Assembly: GCF_900163865.1 (NCBI RefSeq)
Contig: NZ_FUKU01000016.1
Coordinates: 1-54,588 of the forward strand
Origin: Sphingobacterium sp. JB170
GTDB lineage: Bacteria; Bacteroidota; Bacteroidia; Sphingobacteriales; Sphingobacteriaceae
Direction: 5' to 3'
DNA length: 54,588 bases
A program made the position numbers and the translations under genes. The notes under the pieces were generated by a model. The model searched no databases. It worked only from the letters and a program-made list of their open reading frames with translations, and had not been told where the DNA came from. Below, piece by piece: positions 35,585 to 44,582 of the stretch (its first letter is position 1; each line of letters begins with the position of its first letter).

Positions 35585-38006
35585 TTTCTTGTAACATGTA
35601 TTCATAAATCGATCGTGGAAAGTCTCCGTTTTCTGCATATAATTTTTGAATGGCGTTCCACTTCTCACCATCCGTTTGAAATGTTAATTTTTTCTCACTA
35701 GAAAACTCAATTTTGTGTGCAACGGCATATTTATCCATAAATCGAATAAACACTTCGTTGTAAGGTCTTTTACACTCATAGTCCCAACTTATTGATTTCA
35801 TCAGATTAATGTGGGCTTGGTTTTTCATGGAAAAAGATTCGATAATGGCATCATAAACAGTCTCGGTCGTTGGTAGGACGTATAGCAACTGAGTATTAGC
35901 AATAATACCTAGTGTATGTTCATTCTTAGGAAGTTGAACGGGAGACTGGACAATAGTGTAAATCGCTCCGTTTTCTTTTCTAAACTTTTGATAAGCATAG
36001 GCAACCGTACTATGGATATCGTCGCCTGAAAACATATCTCTTAAAGCTTGTGTTTCGGCATACTCGTCAAAAATCAAAATACCTTTTGTGGATCGATCGG
36101 AAAGAATCTTGTTTTCGATAGTATCGAAAAGCGCAGTCATGATTATCGAAATAAGAAAAGGGTCTTTTTTAATTGCAGTTAGTTCAAAAACGATAAAATC
36201 GTTTTCGCGAATCAATCTTTCAGTATCTTCCGAAGGAGCACATACATTTTCGTAAATCCCGTTAGGCATAAACTCGCTACAAACGTGTAAGAAACTTTCT
36301 ACATCAAAATATTTTTCAGGAAGTTCTAACCTTTCTATAATTTCTTTAAAGTGCTCTTTAACGAAATTATAGAACGACGGAAAATTGTACGGTGCAGATG
36401 CATTATTATAATAATCCCTAATGATCTTCTGTAAGGCTACATATTGGTTATTGTCAACATTCATAATCGGCTGTCTCCAATATTTAAGCACGATAGTCGA
36501 TAACGTTTTGATTTTATCAGGCGTAAGCTCAGTAGCGTCTTTTATGTAAAATGGGTTTATGCCCAGTGGCATATCAGAACTATAAGATATTAAAGCAGAC
36601 CGATCCTTATAAAGTTGTGACAAAGCCTTAAAAGACGACCCAAACTCGACAACGATAGTCTTTACTCCCTGTTCTAGAAATTGCTGTACGATAGTTTGTG
36701 CGGTGGCTGATTTACCTCCCCCGGTACTGGCGAAAATAATACCGTTTCTTGCGGGTAGTTTTCTAGACGCTCCCGACCACAAATCTACCTTTTTTGGAAT
36801 TTGAAAAATCCTATCCGTGAACAATACACCTTCGGGATCATCCTGAAAAGGAGAATAGTTGACACTTAGTGTGAGAGCTAAAGAAAGTTCTGTAATAAAG
36901 AAATAATTTAAGGAGAGCTTTTTATTTCGTCCTATTACTGATCCGAGGAAGATATTATAAAGACCTCCATAAGAAGGTACGTAGTGTTTAAAATCCCGTA
37001 TTTTTAGTATTCGTTTTGCTTCCTTTTCCGCTTGGCCAAGGGCTTCTATATCTTCATCCCAAATCATTACATTAAAGTGGACTCGAACCAACAATTCGTT
37101 GTTTTCGATGATTTCCTCTTCAAACTCTACTAATTTGTTAAATCGGTGGTTAATGTCGGGTGCAAAGCGCCTAAATTGGCCGTGTTTCTTAATTCTATCC
37201 CTTAGCTTCCCTTTTAGTTTTTCATTACCTTCAAAAAATATAATTTGATTAACGATATGGTTCGCATGAAAATTAATACCTAAAGCGTCGAAACGCCCCA
37301 TTGATAATTTTGCATTCGGCGAATGAATCGTGTCGTCGTCAATGATGGCCGAATAACTTTCAGGAAGATAGGTTTCGTCTGATATCGCCAAAAAACTACC
37401 TGTAGCAGTTCCAAGTGTAAAACGCTCATTAAATTTGAGATCTCGGATTCCTCCATCATCATTAAACCCGTTTACAAATTCAAAGAGGTAGAATTTTAAT
37501 TCCTCGGTAGAAAGCCTCTGTATAGAAGTCTCATAAATATTTTTTAATACACCAACTGAATTTTCAACGGTACTGATAAAATCTTCCAACCGTACGAAAT
37601 CACTTTTTAACAAATGTTCGTCCCATTTTCGAGCATTAGCCTGATAGGCTTTATCCAAAGATTCCAGACCGATCAGTGTAAAAGATATAATACTGTGGTG
37701 CTTTAGATATTCCCTACCCCTGAAATGCTCTTTTTCAGCGGTAGATAAAAACGTATTACTATAACCGTGCTCGTCAGGATCATATTTTGTTTTGATATAC
37801 GCATCTTGCTTATGGTAATATACGCCCGACAAATCTTTTAAGGATAAATAGAAGGCGTCTAAGCGTTCTTCGAGCCTATTATCATCAAGACTATAGGGTT
37901 CAGGATTCTTCAATATATAAGCTAAAGTGATTGAGCCATCTTTGTTCAATACACAATCCCCCACCACTCCCATTATTGAATAAGCTTGTTGCGCTGTTAC
38001 TTCCAT
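35529..38006 (-). CDS. traG: Conjugation ATPase TraG (VirB4-like)
   Basis: The 825-residue ATPase has Walker A in IIFASTGGGKSATAQTI (about residue 430) and Walker B in GILIFDEYAET (about residue 643). An N-terminal DUF3875-like region contains YSIMGVVGDCVLNKDGSITL, and a conserved VDLWSGASRKLPARNG precedes the ATPase core. It powers substrate transfer and channel assembly on the cytoplasmic side. The length is normal for TraG of Bacteroidota systems. It shares a base with the traF stop. Confidence 0.92.
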   Translation of the reverse strand: MEVTAQQAYSIMGVVGDCVLNKDGSITLAYILKNPEPYSLDDNRLEERLDAFYLSLKDLSGVYYHKQDAYIKTKYDPDEHGYSNTFLSTAEKEHFRGREYLKHHSIISFTLIGLESLDKAYQANARKWDEHLLKSDFVRLEDFISTVENSVGVLKNIYETSIQRLSTEELKFYLFEFVNGFNDDGGIRDLKFNERFTLGTATGSFLAISDETYLPESYSAIIDDDTIHSPNAKLSMGRFDALGINFHANHIVNQIIFFEGNEKLKGKLRDRIKKHGQFRRFAPDINHRFNKLVEFEEEIIENNELLVRVHFNVMIWDEDIEALGQAEKEAKRILKIRDFKHYVPSYGGLYNIFLGSVIGRNKKLSLNYFFITELSLALTLSVNYSPFQDDPEGVLFTDRIFQIPKKVDLWSGASRKLPARNGIIFASTGGGKSATAQTIVQQFLEQGVKTIVVEFGSSFKALSQLYKDRSALISYSSDMPLGINPFYIKDATELTPDKIKTLSTIVLKYWRQPIMNVDNNQYVALQKIIRDYYNNASAPYNFPSFYNFVKEHFKEIIERLELPEKYFDVESFLHVCSEFMPNGIYENVCAPSEDTERLIRENDFIVFELTAIKKDPFLISIIMTALFDTIENKILSDRSTKGILIFDEYAETQALRDMFSGDDIHSTVAYAYQKFRKENGAIYTIVQSPVQLPKNEHTLGIIANTQLLYVLPTTETVYDAIIESFSMKNQAHINLMKSISWDYECKRPYNEVFIRFMDKYAVAHKIEFSSEKKLTFQTDGEKWNAIQKLYAENGDFPRSIYEYMLQENEQINPKMLNRFAPDLRK

Positions 38007-38317
38007 TATAGATTCTCGATTAGATCACTTTGATTTAAATACACTTCTTTTTTAGAAAATTTGTGTTTTTTGGGTTTAGAAATGGACTCTAGGAACAACT
38101 TAATGATGAAAAGTGCAATTCCCCCAAACATCAGAAGGTATAGTCCATAGTACCATTTACCACCACCGTTTTGAAGGTTTATGAAAATCATCATAAGCCC
38201 AATAATTATTAAGGTTGCCCCTGCTAATGTCACCATTCCCCAATAAGGAATAGTGAGCCCCCATACTAGAGGCTCAGCTTCAATTCCTTTTCGCACCTTA
38301 AACACTTTTCTACTCAT
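38006..38317 (-). CDS. traF: Conjugative transfer protein TraF (DUF4133, VirB3-like)
   Basis: The 103-residue protein has the TraF pattern: VFKVRKGIEAEPLVWGLTIPYWG, then two membrane segments (MVTLAGATLIIIGLMMIFI, WYYGLYLLMFGGIALFIIK) and a polar lysine-rich tail. VirB3-like subunits sit in the inner membrane beside the VirB4 ATPase, which is encoded immediately downstream. Its start overlaps the traE stop by four bases. Confidence 0.85.
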   Translation of the reverse strand: MSRKVFKVRKGIEAEPLVWGLTIPYWGMVTLAGATLIIIGLMMIFINLQNGGGKWYYGLYLLMFGGIALFIIKLFLESISKPKKHKFSKKEVYLNQSDLIENL

Positions 38318-38559
38318 GACAGTGACGGCTTAAAAGCTCGGATAGCAGCTACAACTGCCGTGATAACGCCAATTGCTGCTAAAGCATAGCCAATAAGCCA
38401 GGCTAAATCAATCAAGCCTTCTTTTCTCGATTCCCCATCGCTTCCACTTAGCGCTTTAAAGTTTCTAGTAATACCGTACAGGAGTACTCCAATAAAACCA
38501 AAAGCAAAAAATGGCCATAAGTACTGCTGAAAAATGGTGTCAATGTTAAAATTTCCCAT
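38314..38559 (-). CDS. traE: Conjugative transfer protein TraE (DUF4134, VirB2-like)
   Basis: The 81-residue protein has two hydrophobic segments (LWPFFAFGFIGVLLYGITR and LAWLIGYALAAIGVITAVVAA) joined by a polar loop, the layout of small VirB2/TraE subunits. It has no long signal peptide. It is the first gene of the transfer operon and its promoter lies directly upstream at 38590-38618. Confidence 0.75.
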   Translation of the reverse strand: MGNFNIDTIFQQYLWPFFAFGFIGVLLYGITRNFKALSGSDGESRKEGLIDLAWLIGYALAAIGVITAVVAAIRAFKPSLS

Positions 38560-38589
38560 GATTAATGATTAATTATAAAAATTATAAAA

Positions 38590-38618
38590 CAAATATATCG
38601 AAATATTTCATATACAAA
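38590..38618 (-). promoter_or_regulatory. Promoter of the transfer operon
   Basis: Minus-strand TATATTTG (38590-38597) is the -7 element and TTTTG (38615-38618 region) lies 17 bases upstream. The palindrome-like GAAATATTTCGATAT fills the spacer, and the same 15 bases occur at 31276-31290 near the adhesin promoter. Confidence 0.6.
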
Positions 38619-38654
38619 AGCGTGATATAAAATATTTTTTCAAATAATTTCTGA

Positions 38655-40298
38655 TTATATAGATTTAACTAAGGCAACCAATGCGCTATAATGTTTATTC
38701 AAATCGTCTTGCTTAACGCTATGGACTATAGGCAATGAGATCAATTTTTCTTCTTCTTTAAATTCGTAAGGTTTAAATCGAACATGAAATTCAGGTTTAT
38801 TAGCATCAGAGGTCACACCCACAAATTCCCCGGCTTTTAACTGTTTAAAAAAAGCGGGCTCGTAACGCTCTTTTTCCTGATGCGAAACCGAAGTACTCCT
38901 GCTCCCTCGATTCCCCGAGCTCCCACGTGATCTAGTTTCTTTACGCTCTTTCCGCTTGGTAAATAAAATAGAAAAATCCTTTATATCATTGGTCTCGGAA
39001 ATCGCACCGTAGAATACGTTGCCAAAATTGGCCTGTAGCGATGCTTTATCTAGCTTGCCATAAACTTTCTCGATCTTAGCGGTGGATTGTGTCAACAAAA
39101 GAAATGAAGCTTTATACTCCCTTAAAACAGACGGCATGTTTTCGAAGCCATCAATTTTAAAGGTTGTCCCCTCGTCCATTCCAAAAACAGTATTGATTTG
39201 GTTTTTTAATGTGAAGTGTCTCGAAAGCACCTTAACCATTAGTGCGACAACGGGGCCGATAACGTCCTGCATTCCAAAGTTGTTAGAAACAGTTATCATT
39301 TTAGGATCATCAGGGTCAATGATATTAAAGTCAAAATCATTCCCTGAAAGAACATAGCAGACCTTTTTATTAAACGCTAAATCCGAAATGTATCCATTGA
39401 GGGTTGATAAAATACTGGCCTGTGTCTTGATGCTATCGGCACTAGCTATAAAAGCACTGGCTAACGATGCGCTTTCAGGACGCCCCTTAACAAATTCAGT
39501 AATCCGTTTTGCATCATTATGAACACAAAAATTTACAATAGTCGGTAAATTGCAGTGTTGAGGATAATCGTAATAAAAACGCATTGCTACGCCTTTAAAT
39601 ATTCCTAATCCATTGATAAACCATTCGTTCTTTTGTCCATCACCCAAATTGGATGTAAGAATATCGGACATAAGTTGTAACATCAGATTTTCATCGATCA
39701 ATTTTGGATCAAGAACGTTAGTGCGATACGTGGTGTCCATATCCACAAAGTTGATATAGTAGAACTTGTAAGGATAATCATATTTGTTAATCAGGTTATA
39801 GACCGACCTGGTATAATCAAAATCCTTTAAATCGTAAATAAATCCTGCAAAATTATTCTGAATATAATTCGCTAAAAGTGGTTTTCCAATCGAAGCTGTC
39901 TTTCCTGCATTAGCCCCTCCAATGACCATAAAATTTCTAAACGGGTTATTAAAGATCAAATTACCTTTATTGCTTTTTAGCACAAAAGGAACTACACCGT
40001 TTTCGCCAGTCGCTTTTCTTTTCATCGGGTCATCGGCATCTTTTGAAAACGCCATAATAAAGCTTATCACAAGAGCCAGTACAAGTGCCGTTATAATAAA
40101 GCTAACTGATAAAGGGATATAACGAACTGAAAAATACAAAAGAATGATAAGCATGAAAGCATTGAACAGAAAACACAGTTTACTGTTCTTCCTGAATGTT
40201 GGTAGATTCAGAAAAAGCAAACAAACGAAAAATAGTATCAGCGAATAAATCACGGAATCGACCGTGATATCTCCAAAATCTATATTGTATATTTTCAT
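38655..40298 (-). CDS. Type IV coupling protein (TraG/VirD4/MobC-like)
   Basis: The 547-residue ATPase has three or four N-terminal membrane segments and Walker A in VIGGANAGKTASIGKP (about residue 128). Walker B is in TVFGMDEGTTFKIDG (about 373), followed by FLLLTQSTAKIEKVYG with the glutamine of sensor-like motifs. It delivers the relaxase-DNA complex to the transfer channel. It overlaps the relaxase gene by four bases, so the two are co-translated. A short RSRGSSGNRGSRSTS linker is unusual but does not interrupt the core. Confidence 0.9.
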   Translation of the reverse strand: MKIYNIDFGDITVDSVIYSLILFFVCLLFLNLPTFRKNSKLCFLFNAFMLIILLYFSVRYIPLSVSFIITALVLALVISFIMAFSKDADDPMKRKATGENGVVPFVLKSNKGNLIFNNPFRNFMVIGGANAGKTASIGKPLLANYIQNNFAGFIYDLKDFDYTRSVYNLINKYDYPYKFYYINFVDMDTTYRTNVLDPKLIDENLMLQLMSDILTSNLGDGQKNEWFINGLGIFKGVAMRFYYDYPQHCNLPTIVNFCVHNDAKRITEFVKGRPESASLASAFIASADSIKTQASILSTLNGYISDLAFNKKVCYVLSGNDFDFNIIDPDDPKMITVSNNFGMQDVIGPVVALMVKVLSRHFTLKNQINTVFGMDEGTTFKIDGFENMPSVLREYKASFLLLTQSTAKIEKVYGKLDKASLQANFGNVFYGAISETNDIKDFSILFTKRKERKETRSRGSSGNRGSRSTSVSHQEKERYEPAFFKQLKAGEFVGVTSDANKPEFHVRFKPYEFKEEEKLISLPIVHSVKQDDLNKHYSALVALVKSI

Positions 40299-41419
40299 AT
40301 ATTCCTAGCGTTAGTTAATAATTTTGATACAATCTGTTTGGCTATACTGACAACTGCACTTTTAGGATTTGTTACCACCATCGTAATATTTTTAACAGCC
40401 TGAATTGTATTTGTTACGACAAGTCTTTCATTAGATAGCATATTACTCGTAGCAAGTTCCGAGGCTAACCCTTTTACAGATCCTTTTACATTTCGCGTAA
40501 CATCCAAATGTCCTTTGATAGAATTAAGCATTAATGAACTATTTCCCCTTTTACTCTTAGGCACGTAGCGTTCTCTTTCATTTGGTTTATAATTGTACAT
40601 CGAATAAAAACGGTTTGCAGAACGCTCCTTAAATCGCTCATGGTTAAACCCCTGTCTTACCATCTTACCATTGAACATTTGCTCACCTCCCCTAGACTTT
40701 GAAAGAGGAGAAAGTTTAGTATTTTGAAGTACATTATTCCGTGAAACCACAACATGCACATGAAGGTTTAAACCTTCCTTTGGAGTACCCTTTCCTATTT
40801 CTTTTCCCGAAGACGTGCGTTTTAACTGGGCTTCCAATTCTTTGATTTTTGAGTCGATTTTTCTTGCCTCACCCATAGAAACATTCTCTTTTAGCAAACG
40901 AAGCTTTGATTGTTCGATTCTGATCTTACTATTATGCTTTACTTCGGGGGCAAAATGTTTATAGGTTCGGTTCTCTTCAATCTTTGAAACATACACTAAG
41001 TCTTTTTCAGACGACACATTTTCTCGTCCAAAATTTCGAGCATATTCACCCATCACTTCATTGGAATACCTTTTAACTTCTACGAAAACACGTTCTTTTT
41101 CAGTGTGTGTTAATTCATTTATACTCTCTACCTTTTTGCCAGTGATTCGTTCGATTAAATGTTGCTGTTCTTTATGCGATGGATTGATGGATAGCATATA
41201 GTATTTAGCTTCATCTTTACCAATATTTTTATTGTTACCATCGATCAGGGATTGGGCTTGATCAGCTGTAATCTTATCTTCGGAATGATTGAAAAATTGT
41301 TGTTGGTGATGGTCATCTTTTCCCTCATTTTCCTTCTCAAGATAATTTACGAGATTAGAACTGGAGCCCTTATTATCCCCTCCCTTCATTTTGTTGGGTG
41401 CATGAACCTGAACAAACAT
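40295..41419 (-). CDS. Relaxase, MobB/DUF5712-like
   Basis: The 374-residue protein has SNLVNYLEKENEG near the start and YYMLSINPSHKEQ about residue 75. The histidine triad LNLHVHVVVSRNN near residue 221 is the metal-binding motif III of MOB relaxases. DUF5712/MobB proteins of Bacteroidota share these elements. It would nick the transfer origin and lead the strand into the recipient. The catalytic tyrosine is probably one of those in the first hundred residues but cannot be fixed here. It is followed directly by the coupling protein. Confidence 0.8.
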   Translation of the reverse strand: MFVQVHAPNKMKGGDNKGSSSNLVNYLEKENEGKDDHHQQQFFNHSEDKITADQAQSLIDGNNKNIGKDEAKYYMLSINPSHKEQQHLIERITGKKVESINELTHTEKERVFVEVKRYSNEVMGEYARNFGRENVSSEKDLVYVSKIEENRTYKHFAPEVKHNSKIRIEQSKLRLLKENVSMGEARKIDSKIKELEAQLKRTSSGKEIGKGTPKEGLNLHVHVVVSRNNVLQNTKLSPLSKSRGGEQMFNGKMVRQGFNHERFKERSANRFYSMYNYKPNERERYVPKSKRGNSSLMLNSIKGHLDVTRNVKGSVKGLASELATSNMLSNERLVVTNTIQAVKNITMVVTNPKSAVVSIAKQIVSKLLTNARNI

Positions 41420-41423
41420 ACTG

Positions 41424-42074
41424 CTACAGACTAATGTTCTTTAATGACTGGACAACAAAATTTAGGTCAGTAGATTTTATTGAAAAGTCATTTCCGAAAC
41501 TGGACTTTCTTGCACCCTCTTCTAAACGTTTACTGATTTCAGAAATCCGTTGACGAATGTTACTTACTTCTTCTGAATTTTGTCCAGAGCTGGAATTAGT
41601 AAGCTCATAAATTTCACTATTTTTTTGCCTAATCTCTTCTTCCAGTTCTTCAACTTTGGCTGTCAAATTTTGGTTAAGATTTACAAGAGTTTGTAGTTCC
41701 TCTTCGGTAATCTGGCCTTCACCTTCCCCTACAAGTTGATTGTCTATTTTGGTATAATCCTCTTTTTCAGCCACTCCTTTTTGAACCCAATCTGCTAGTG
41801 GACGAAGTAAAGATTCAATATCTAAAAGCTTTTTCATAGACACGTCTATTTTAGTTTTTTCAATACTTTTTAAAATCGCAATAGTGCGATCGAAACCCTT
41901 CATTGTAATTTCAATCGGGTGTTCTTTTAATGACCAAGGATTAGCACCAGTACGATCAAAGTAATCCAAAAAAGCATTAATGTTTTCATCATAAGAATTA
42001 CCCTTATTAAATAATTTAATCCGTTGAGCTGTAAGCTTAGATAGCCGAACTACTTGATAATCTTTAGTATTCAT
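41424..42074 (-). CDS. BfmA/BtgA-type accessory mobilization protein
   Basis: The 216-residue protein opens YQVVRLSKLTAQRIKLFNKG, with SYDENINAFLDYFDRTG and a long coiled coil at residues 120-195 (LVNLNQNLTAKVEELEEEIR). This is the BfmA/BtgA pattern: small proteins that bind the transfer origin together with the relaxase. It is the first gene of the mobilization operon and faces a palindrome-rich region that may be the transfer origin. Confidence 0.8.
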   Translation of the reverse strand: MNTKDYQVVRLSKLTAQRIKLFNKGNSYDENINAFLDYFDRTGANPWSLKEHPIEITMKGFDRTIAILKSIEKTKIDVSMKKLLDIESLLRPLADWVQKGVAEKEDYTKIDNQLVGEGEGQITEEELQTLVNLNQNLTAKVEELEEEIRQKNSEIYELTNSSSGQNSEEVSNIRQRISEISKRLEEGARKSSFGNDFSIKSTDLNFVVQSLKNISL

Positions 42075-42097
42075 TTTTTAAGAATAAATTTACAATA

Positions 42098-42161
42098 CAA
42101 ATATATCATATTCAATAACTTAAACAACATATATTTACAACAAATTTACATTTTGTAAATT
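42098..42161 (-). promoter_or_regulatory. Promoter and operator of the mobilization operon
   Basis: On the minus strand TATATTTG (42098-42105) and TTG (42125-42127) are separated by exactly 19 bases. Upstream, AATTTACA/TGTAAATT (42143-42161) is a perfect 8-bp inverted repeat with a 3-base centre and could bind the mobilization protein or another regulator. Confidence 0.6.
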
Positions 42162-42184
42162 ATTAAATTCATAACTAATTGATA

Positions 42185-42330
42185 AACAGTATTCTATACT
42201 GTTAAAACTGTATGCTATACGGTTTCTGCTTGCTCTTCCTTAACCACAAAAAATAGGAGAGCTTCGCTTCTCCGAAATTTTTTGTTCGGAAGACTTTCAG
42301 CGAAAGGCTTCCCCTCCCCTTCTTCAAGCC
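42185..42330. other. Candidate transfer origin: clustered palindromes and hairpins
   Basis: Two adjacent inverted repeats stand at 42185-42203 (AACAGTAT/ATACTGTT) and 42205-42225 (AAACTGTAT/ATACGGTTT). They are followed by a hairpin around 42253-42270 (GGAGAGCTTCGCTTCTCC) and a second at 42288-42312 with GGAAG/CTTCC and CTTTC/GAAAG arms. The stretch lies beside the relaxase operon and codes for nothing, as expected for an oriT. No nick site can be assigned. Confidence 0.4.
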
Positions 42331-42586
42331 CTTTCCCAGGGTAAGCTTAATCCTATTTCTACCTTTTGACAGATGTCTAAATCACCAGTTACTAAATTCA
42401 ATATGTGCATTTCCTATCCATATTTTAATGAATATTCCCTACCCCTTTTGTAATATCAATATCGATATATTACGTATGGGTACTCACCTATAAAAAGATC
42501 ATAATCATCGATTACAGAAATTAATATCACCTAATAAATGCATTATATTAATGTGAATATTGGGGAATGAAACTAAAACAATAATC

Positions 42587-42600
42587 GTAGTGTACACTAC
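42587..42600. promoter_or_regulatory. Palindrome GTAGTGTACACTAC upstream of parA
   Basis: Perfect 14-bp palindrome 164 bases before the parA start, followed by a fragment of the R1 repeat (GGGGCGTCCAAAGAAA) and a single inverted iteron. Same sequence as the sites before traN and the SprT-like gene. Confidence 0.55.
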
Positions 42601-42638
42601 AATTTGGATTTTTATTCATGGGGCGTCCAAAGAAAATT

Positions 42639-42658
42639 GTTCGCTTTTTGTCGGGATA
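42639..42658 (-). repeat. Isolated iteron in the parA upstream region
   Basis: GTTCGCTTTTTGTCGGGATA is the exact reverse complement of the iterons at the replication region 3.2 kb away. It suggests that the Rep protein also acts near parA. Confidence 0.7.
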
Positions 42659-42734
42659 GAAATTGATGATATTTTACATAAAAAAGTATATATATATTTT
42701 CATACTTTAATTTTATAATATGAACATATTATCA

Positions 42735-42742
42735 TATCTTTG
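42735..42742 (+). promoter_or_regulatory. -7 element of the parA promoter
   Basis: TATCTTTG matches TAnnTTTG and lies 21 bases before the ATG at 42764. The surrounding 70 bases are almost pure A+T and no clear TTG is found at -33. Confidence 0.45.
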
Positions 42743-42763
42743 GTTAAATCAAAAATCTTCAAG

Positions 42764-43510
42764 ATGACAAAAATTATATCAATTCTCAATCACAAAGGCG
42801 GTACAGGAAAGACCACTTCAACAATCAACATCGGTGCATGTTTAGCACGAGCTGATAAGAAAGTATTACTGATCGATATCGATCCGCAAACGAACCTTAC
42901 CGAGGGACTGGGAGTCTACGATATCGAACGGTCGATATACGATAGTTTACGAGAAAACACCCCCCTCCCGATCTTAAAAATTAACGATAATCTTGACTTG
43001 GTACCTTCGAGTTTAGATTTGGTTGCAATTGAAATGGAACTGATTTCGGCTCATGCACGTGAGCTTAAAATAAAAATGCTCTTAGATCCAATAAAAGATC
43101 AGTATGATTACATTTTATTTGATTGTCCACCGTCTTTAGGATTATTGACAATCAATGCGTTAGTTCCATCTAATAGTGTCTTAATCCCTTTACAAGCAGA
43201 ATACTTTGCCTATAGGGGTGTAGACAGAATGGTAGGTATTATCAATGATATGCGTGAGTATTTTAACCCAGATTTAGACGTAGAAGGGGTTTTTCTTACT
43301 AAATACAAACCTAATCTTATTTTAGGCCGTAATATCAAAGATGAAATTGAAAAAGTTTTCGAAGATAAACTGTTCAATACATATGTAAGAGAGAATGTAT
43401 CATTAGCAGAGGCACAGACTTTAGGAGTGGATATTTTCACGCATGCACCTGATAGTAATGGAGCAAAAGATTATCAAAATTTAGTAAACGAAATATTAAA
43501 TATAGGTTAA
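42764..43510 (+). CDS. parA: ParA-type partition ATPase
   Basis: The 248-residue ATPase has the deviant Walker A KGGTGKTTS at residues 11-19, LLIDIDPQTNLTEGLG, and YILFDCPPSLGLLTINAL. These are the classic ParA/Soj motifs without an N-terminal DNA-binding extension, so it belongs to the small type Ib-like class. It would segregate the plasmid together with the next gene. The start is the ATG directly before MTKIISILNHKGG rather than an upstream codon. Confidence 0.92.
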   Translation: MTKIISILNHKGGTGKTTSTINIGACLARADKKVLLIDIDPQTNLTEGLGVYDIERSIYDSLRENTPLPILKINDNLDLVPSSLDLVAIEMELISAHARELKIKMLLDPIKDQYDYILFDCPPSLGLLTINALVPSNSVLIPLQAEYFAYRGVDRMVGIINDMREYFNPDLDVEGVFLTKYKPNLILGRNIKDEIEKVFEDKLFNTYVRENVSLAEAQTLGVDIFTHAPDSNGAKDYQNLVNEILNIG

Positions 43511-43512
43511 AT

Positions 43513-43782
43513 ATGGCAAAGAAATTTGAAGGGTTATCGGAAAGAAATAGTAATCTAAAAAGTGGTAAAAGTTTATTATTTCAAAAGCCAAGTTCTAATG
43601 AAGAGGATACACTAAGTACCCCAGTTAAGGAAGAGATAAAAGAGGAAAAACCAAAGTTTTTCAATCTCCCTTTACCCCAGTCTTGGCACGAGCAATTAAA
43701 ATATGAATATGCTAAGGAAACTGGAAAATCTGTTAAAGAATTGATTCTTGATGCACTGGCAAAAACATACGACTTTAAATAA
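43513..43782 (+). CDS. Small partition partner, probable ribbon-helix-helix protein
   Basis: The 89-residue protein starts two bases after parA. It has a disordered polar N-terminal half (SNEEDTLSTPVKEEIKEEKP) and a C-terminal block, NLPLPQSWHEQLKYEYAKET then GKSVKELILDALAKTY, with the strand-helix-helix pattern of RHH DNA-binding proteins. Small RHH proteins next to ParA serve as centromere-binding ParB functional equivalents. The role is inferred from fold pattern and position. Confidence 0.65.
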   Translation: MAKKFEGLSERNSNLKSGKSLLFQKPSSNEEDTLSTPVKEEIKEEKPKFFNLPLPQSWHEQLKYEYAKETGKSVKELILDALAKTYDFK

Positions 43783-43865
43783 TATCTTAATATCTAAATA
43801 TTATAATATGTTTGTATTTTGATAGGTTTATGCAAGACGTAGTATATCCCTATACGGACATTTAT

Positions 43866-43888
43866 AAGAAGGCTATAATGGCCTTCTT
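43866..43888 (+). terminator. Terminator after the par operon
   Basis: AAGAAGGC and GCCTTCTT form an 8-bp stem with a 7-base loop followed by ATTTATT, 84 bases past the last par codon. Confidence 0.65.
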
Positions 43889-43914
43889 ATTTATTAATTC
43901 GAACGGTGCCACTA

Positions 43915-43947
43915 GCCCATCGACACCCTCTGAAAGAGTCGATGGGC
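43915..43947. terminator. Strong hairpin between converging genes
   Basis: GCCCATCGAC and GTCGATGGGC give a perfect 10-bp stem with a 13-base loop. It sits 11 bases beyond the stop of the minus-strand gene at 43958, so it probably terminates that gene. Confidence 0.55.
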
Positions 43948-43957
43948 GTATAGGGTT

Positions 43958-44263
43958 TTAATCTATTTTTTTAAATTCTTTTTCGTCATCTACGATTAAC
44001 ATTGTTTCCATCACATCAAAAACTAGATAGTAATTTTGTTTAATTTTGAAGTCAAATTTAAATTCTTTGACTTCGCTCAATGCGCTTACCTTTAGAGATG
44101 TTTGCCAATTTCTTATTTCAACCTCAATGAAAATATAAGAGCTTTTCAATTTTATTATCTTTCTAAATTCCGCTACTTCTTTCATCGCTTTTTTCAATAC
44201 TCTTGAAAACGATTGATCATTTTTTAGGAGATTACCTACTTCTGCTGTCATTTCGTAATACAT
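43958..44263 (-). CDS. Hypothetical protein
   Basis: The 101-residue protein has no signal peptide or membrane helix. It is lysine- and glutamate-rich (SRVLKKAMKEVAEFRKIIKL) with alternating strands in the second half (SSYIFIEVEIRNWQTSLKV, NYYLVFDVMETMLIVDD). I do not recognise a family. It is separated from the par genes by two hairpins and lies beside a non-coding structured region. Confidence 0.5.
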   Translation of the reverse strand: MYYEMTAEVGNLLKNDQSFSRVLKKAMKEVAEFRKIIKLKSSYIFIEVEIRNWQTSLKVSALSEVKEFKFDFKIKQNYYLVFDVMETMLIVDDEKEFKKID

Positions 44264-44322
44264 ACTTATTGTTTTTTAAAGTTGAAATTTAATTAATTAA
44301 CACGCCCCCTCTACGAGGCTAG

Positions 44323-44456
44323 AGGTTGCCACGACAAAAGAAAATTGCGGGCAAAATGAGCGTAGCGTGGAGGCTCCCGACCATCGGGAGGGATACCCAT
44401 TTTGTTTGCAATTTTATTGGGTGCGGATGGATTGTGTTGTTGGGTCGTGCCAACCT
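44323..44456. other. Long cruciform-like hairpin of 134 bases
   Basis: Nested arms are visible: AGGTTGCCACGAC (44323-44335) with GTCGTGCCAACCT (44444-44456), one mismatch; AAAATTGC (44341-44348) with GCAATTTT (44408-44415); CAAAATG (44352-44358) with CATTTTG (44398-44404); and the apex CTCCCG (44374-44379) with CGGGAG (44385-44390). Flanking AATTAATTAA tracts are also inverted. The G+C content is well above the surroundings. An open frame on the minus strand exists but has no family resemblance. It may be a replication or transfer site, or a structured RNA. Confidence 0.6.
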
Positions 44457-44582
44457 GCCGAAGTAACTTTGTGTGATAATTAATTAATAATACCCCCCTT
44501 ACATGCACTAGCCCACAAAACAGGTAACCGTCAGGCACGATGCCTGTAAGGTTGCCTAAGGTATAAGATCATATGTACAGCC

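Noticed and set aside
44311..44538. A 75-codon minus-strand frame over the nested hairpin
   Set aside because: No family resemblance and the sequence is explained better by the inverted repeats.
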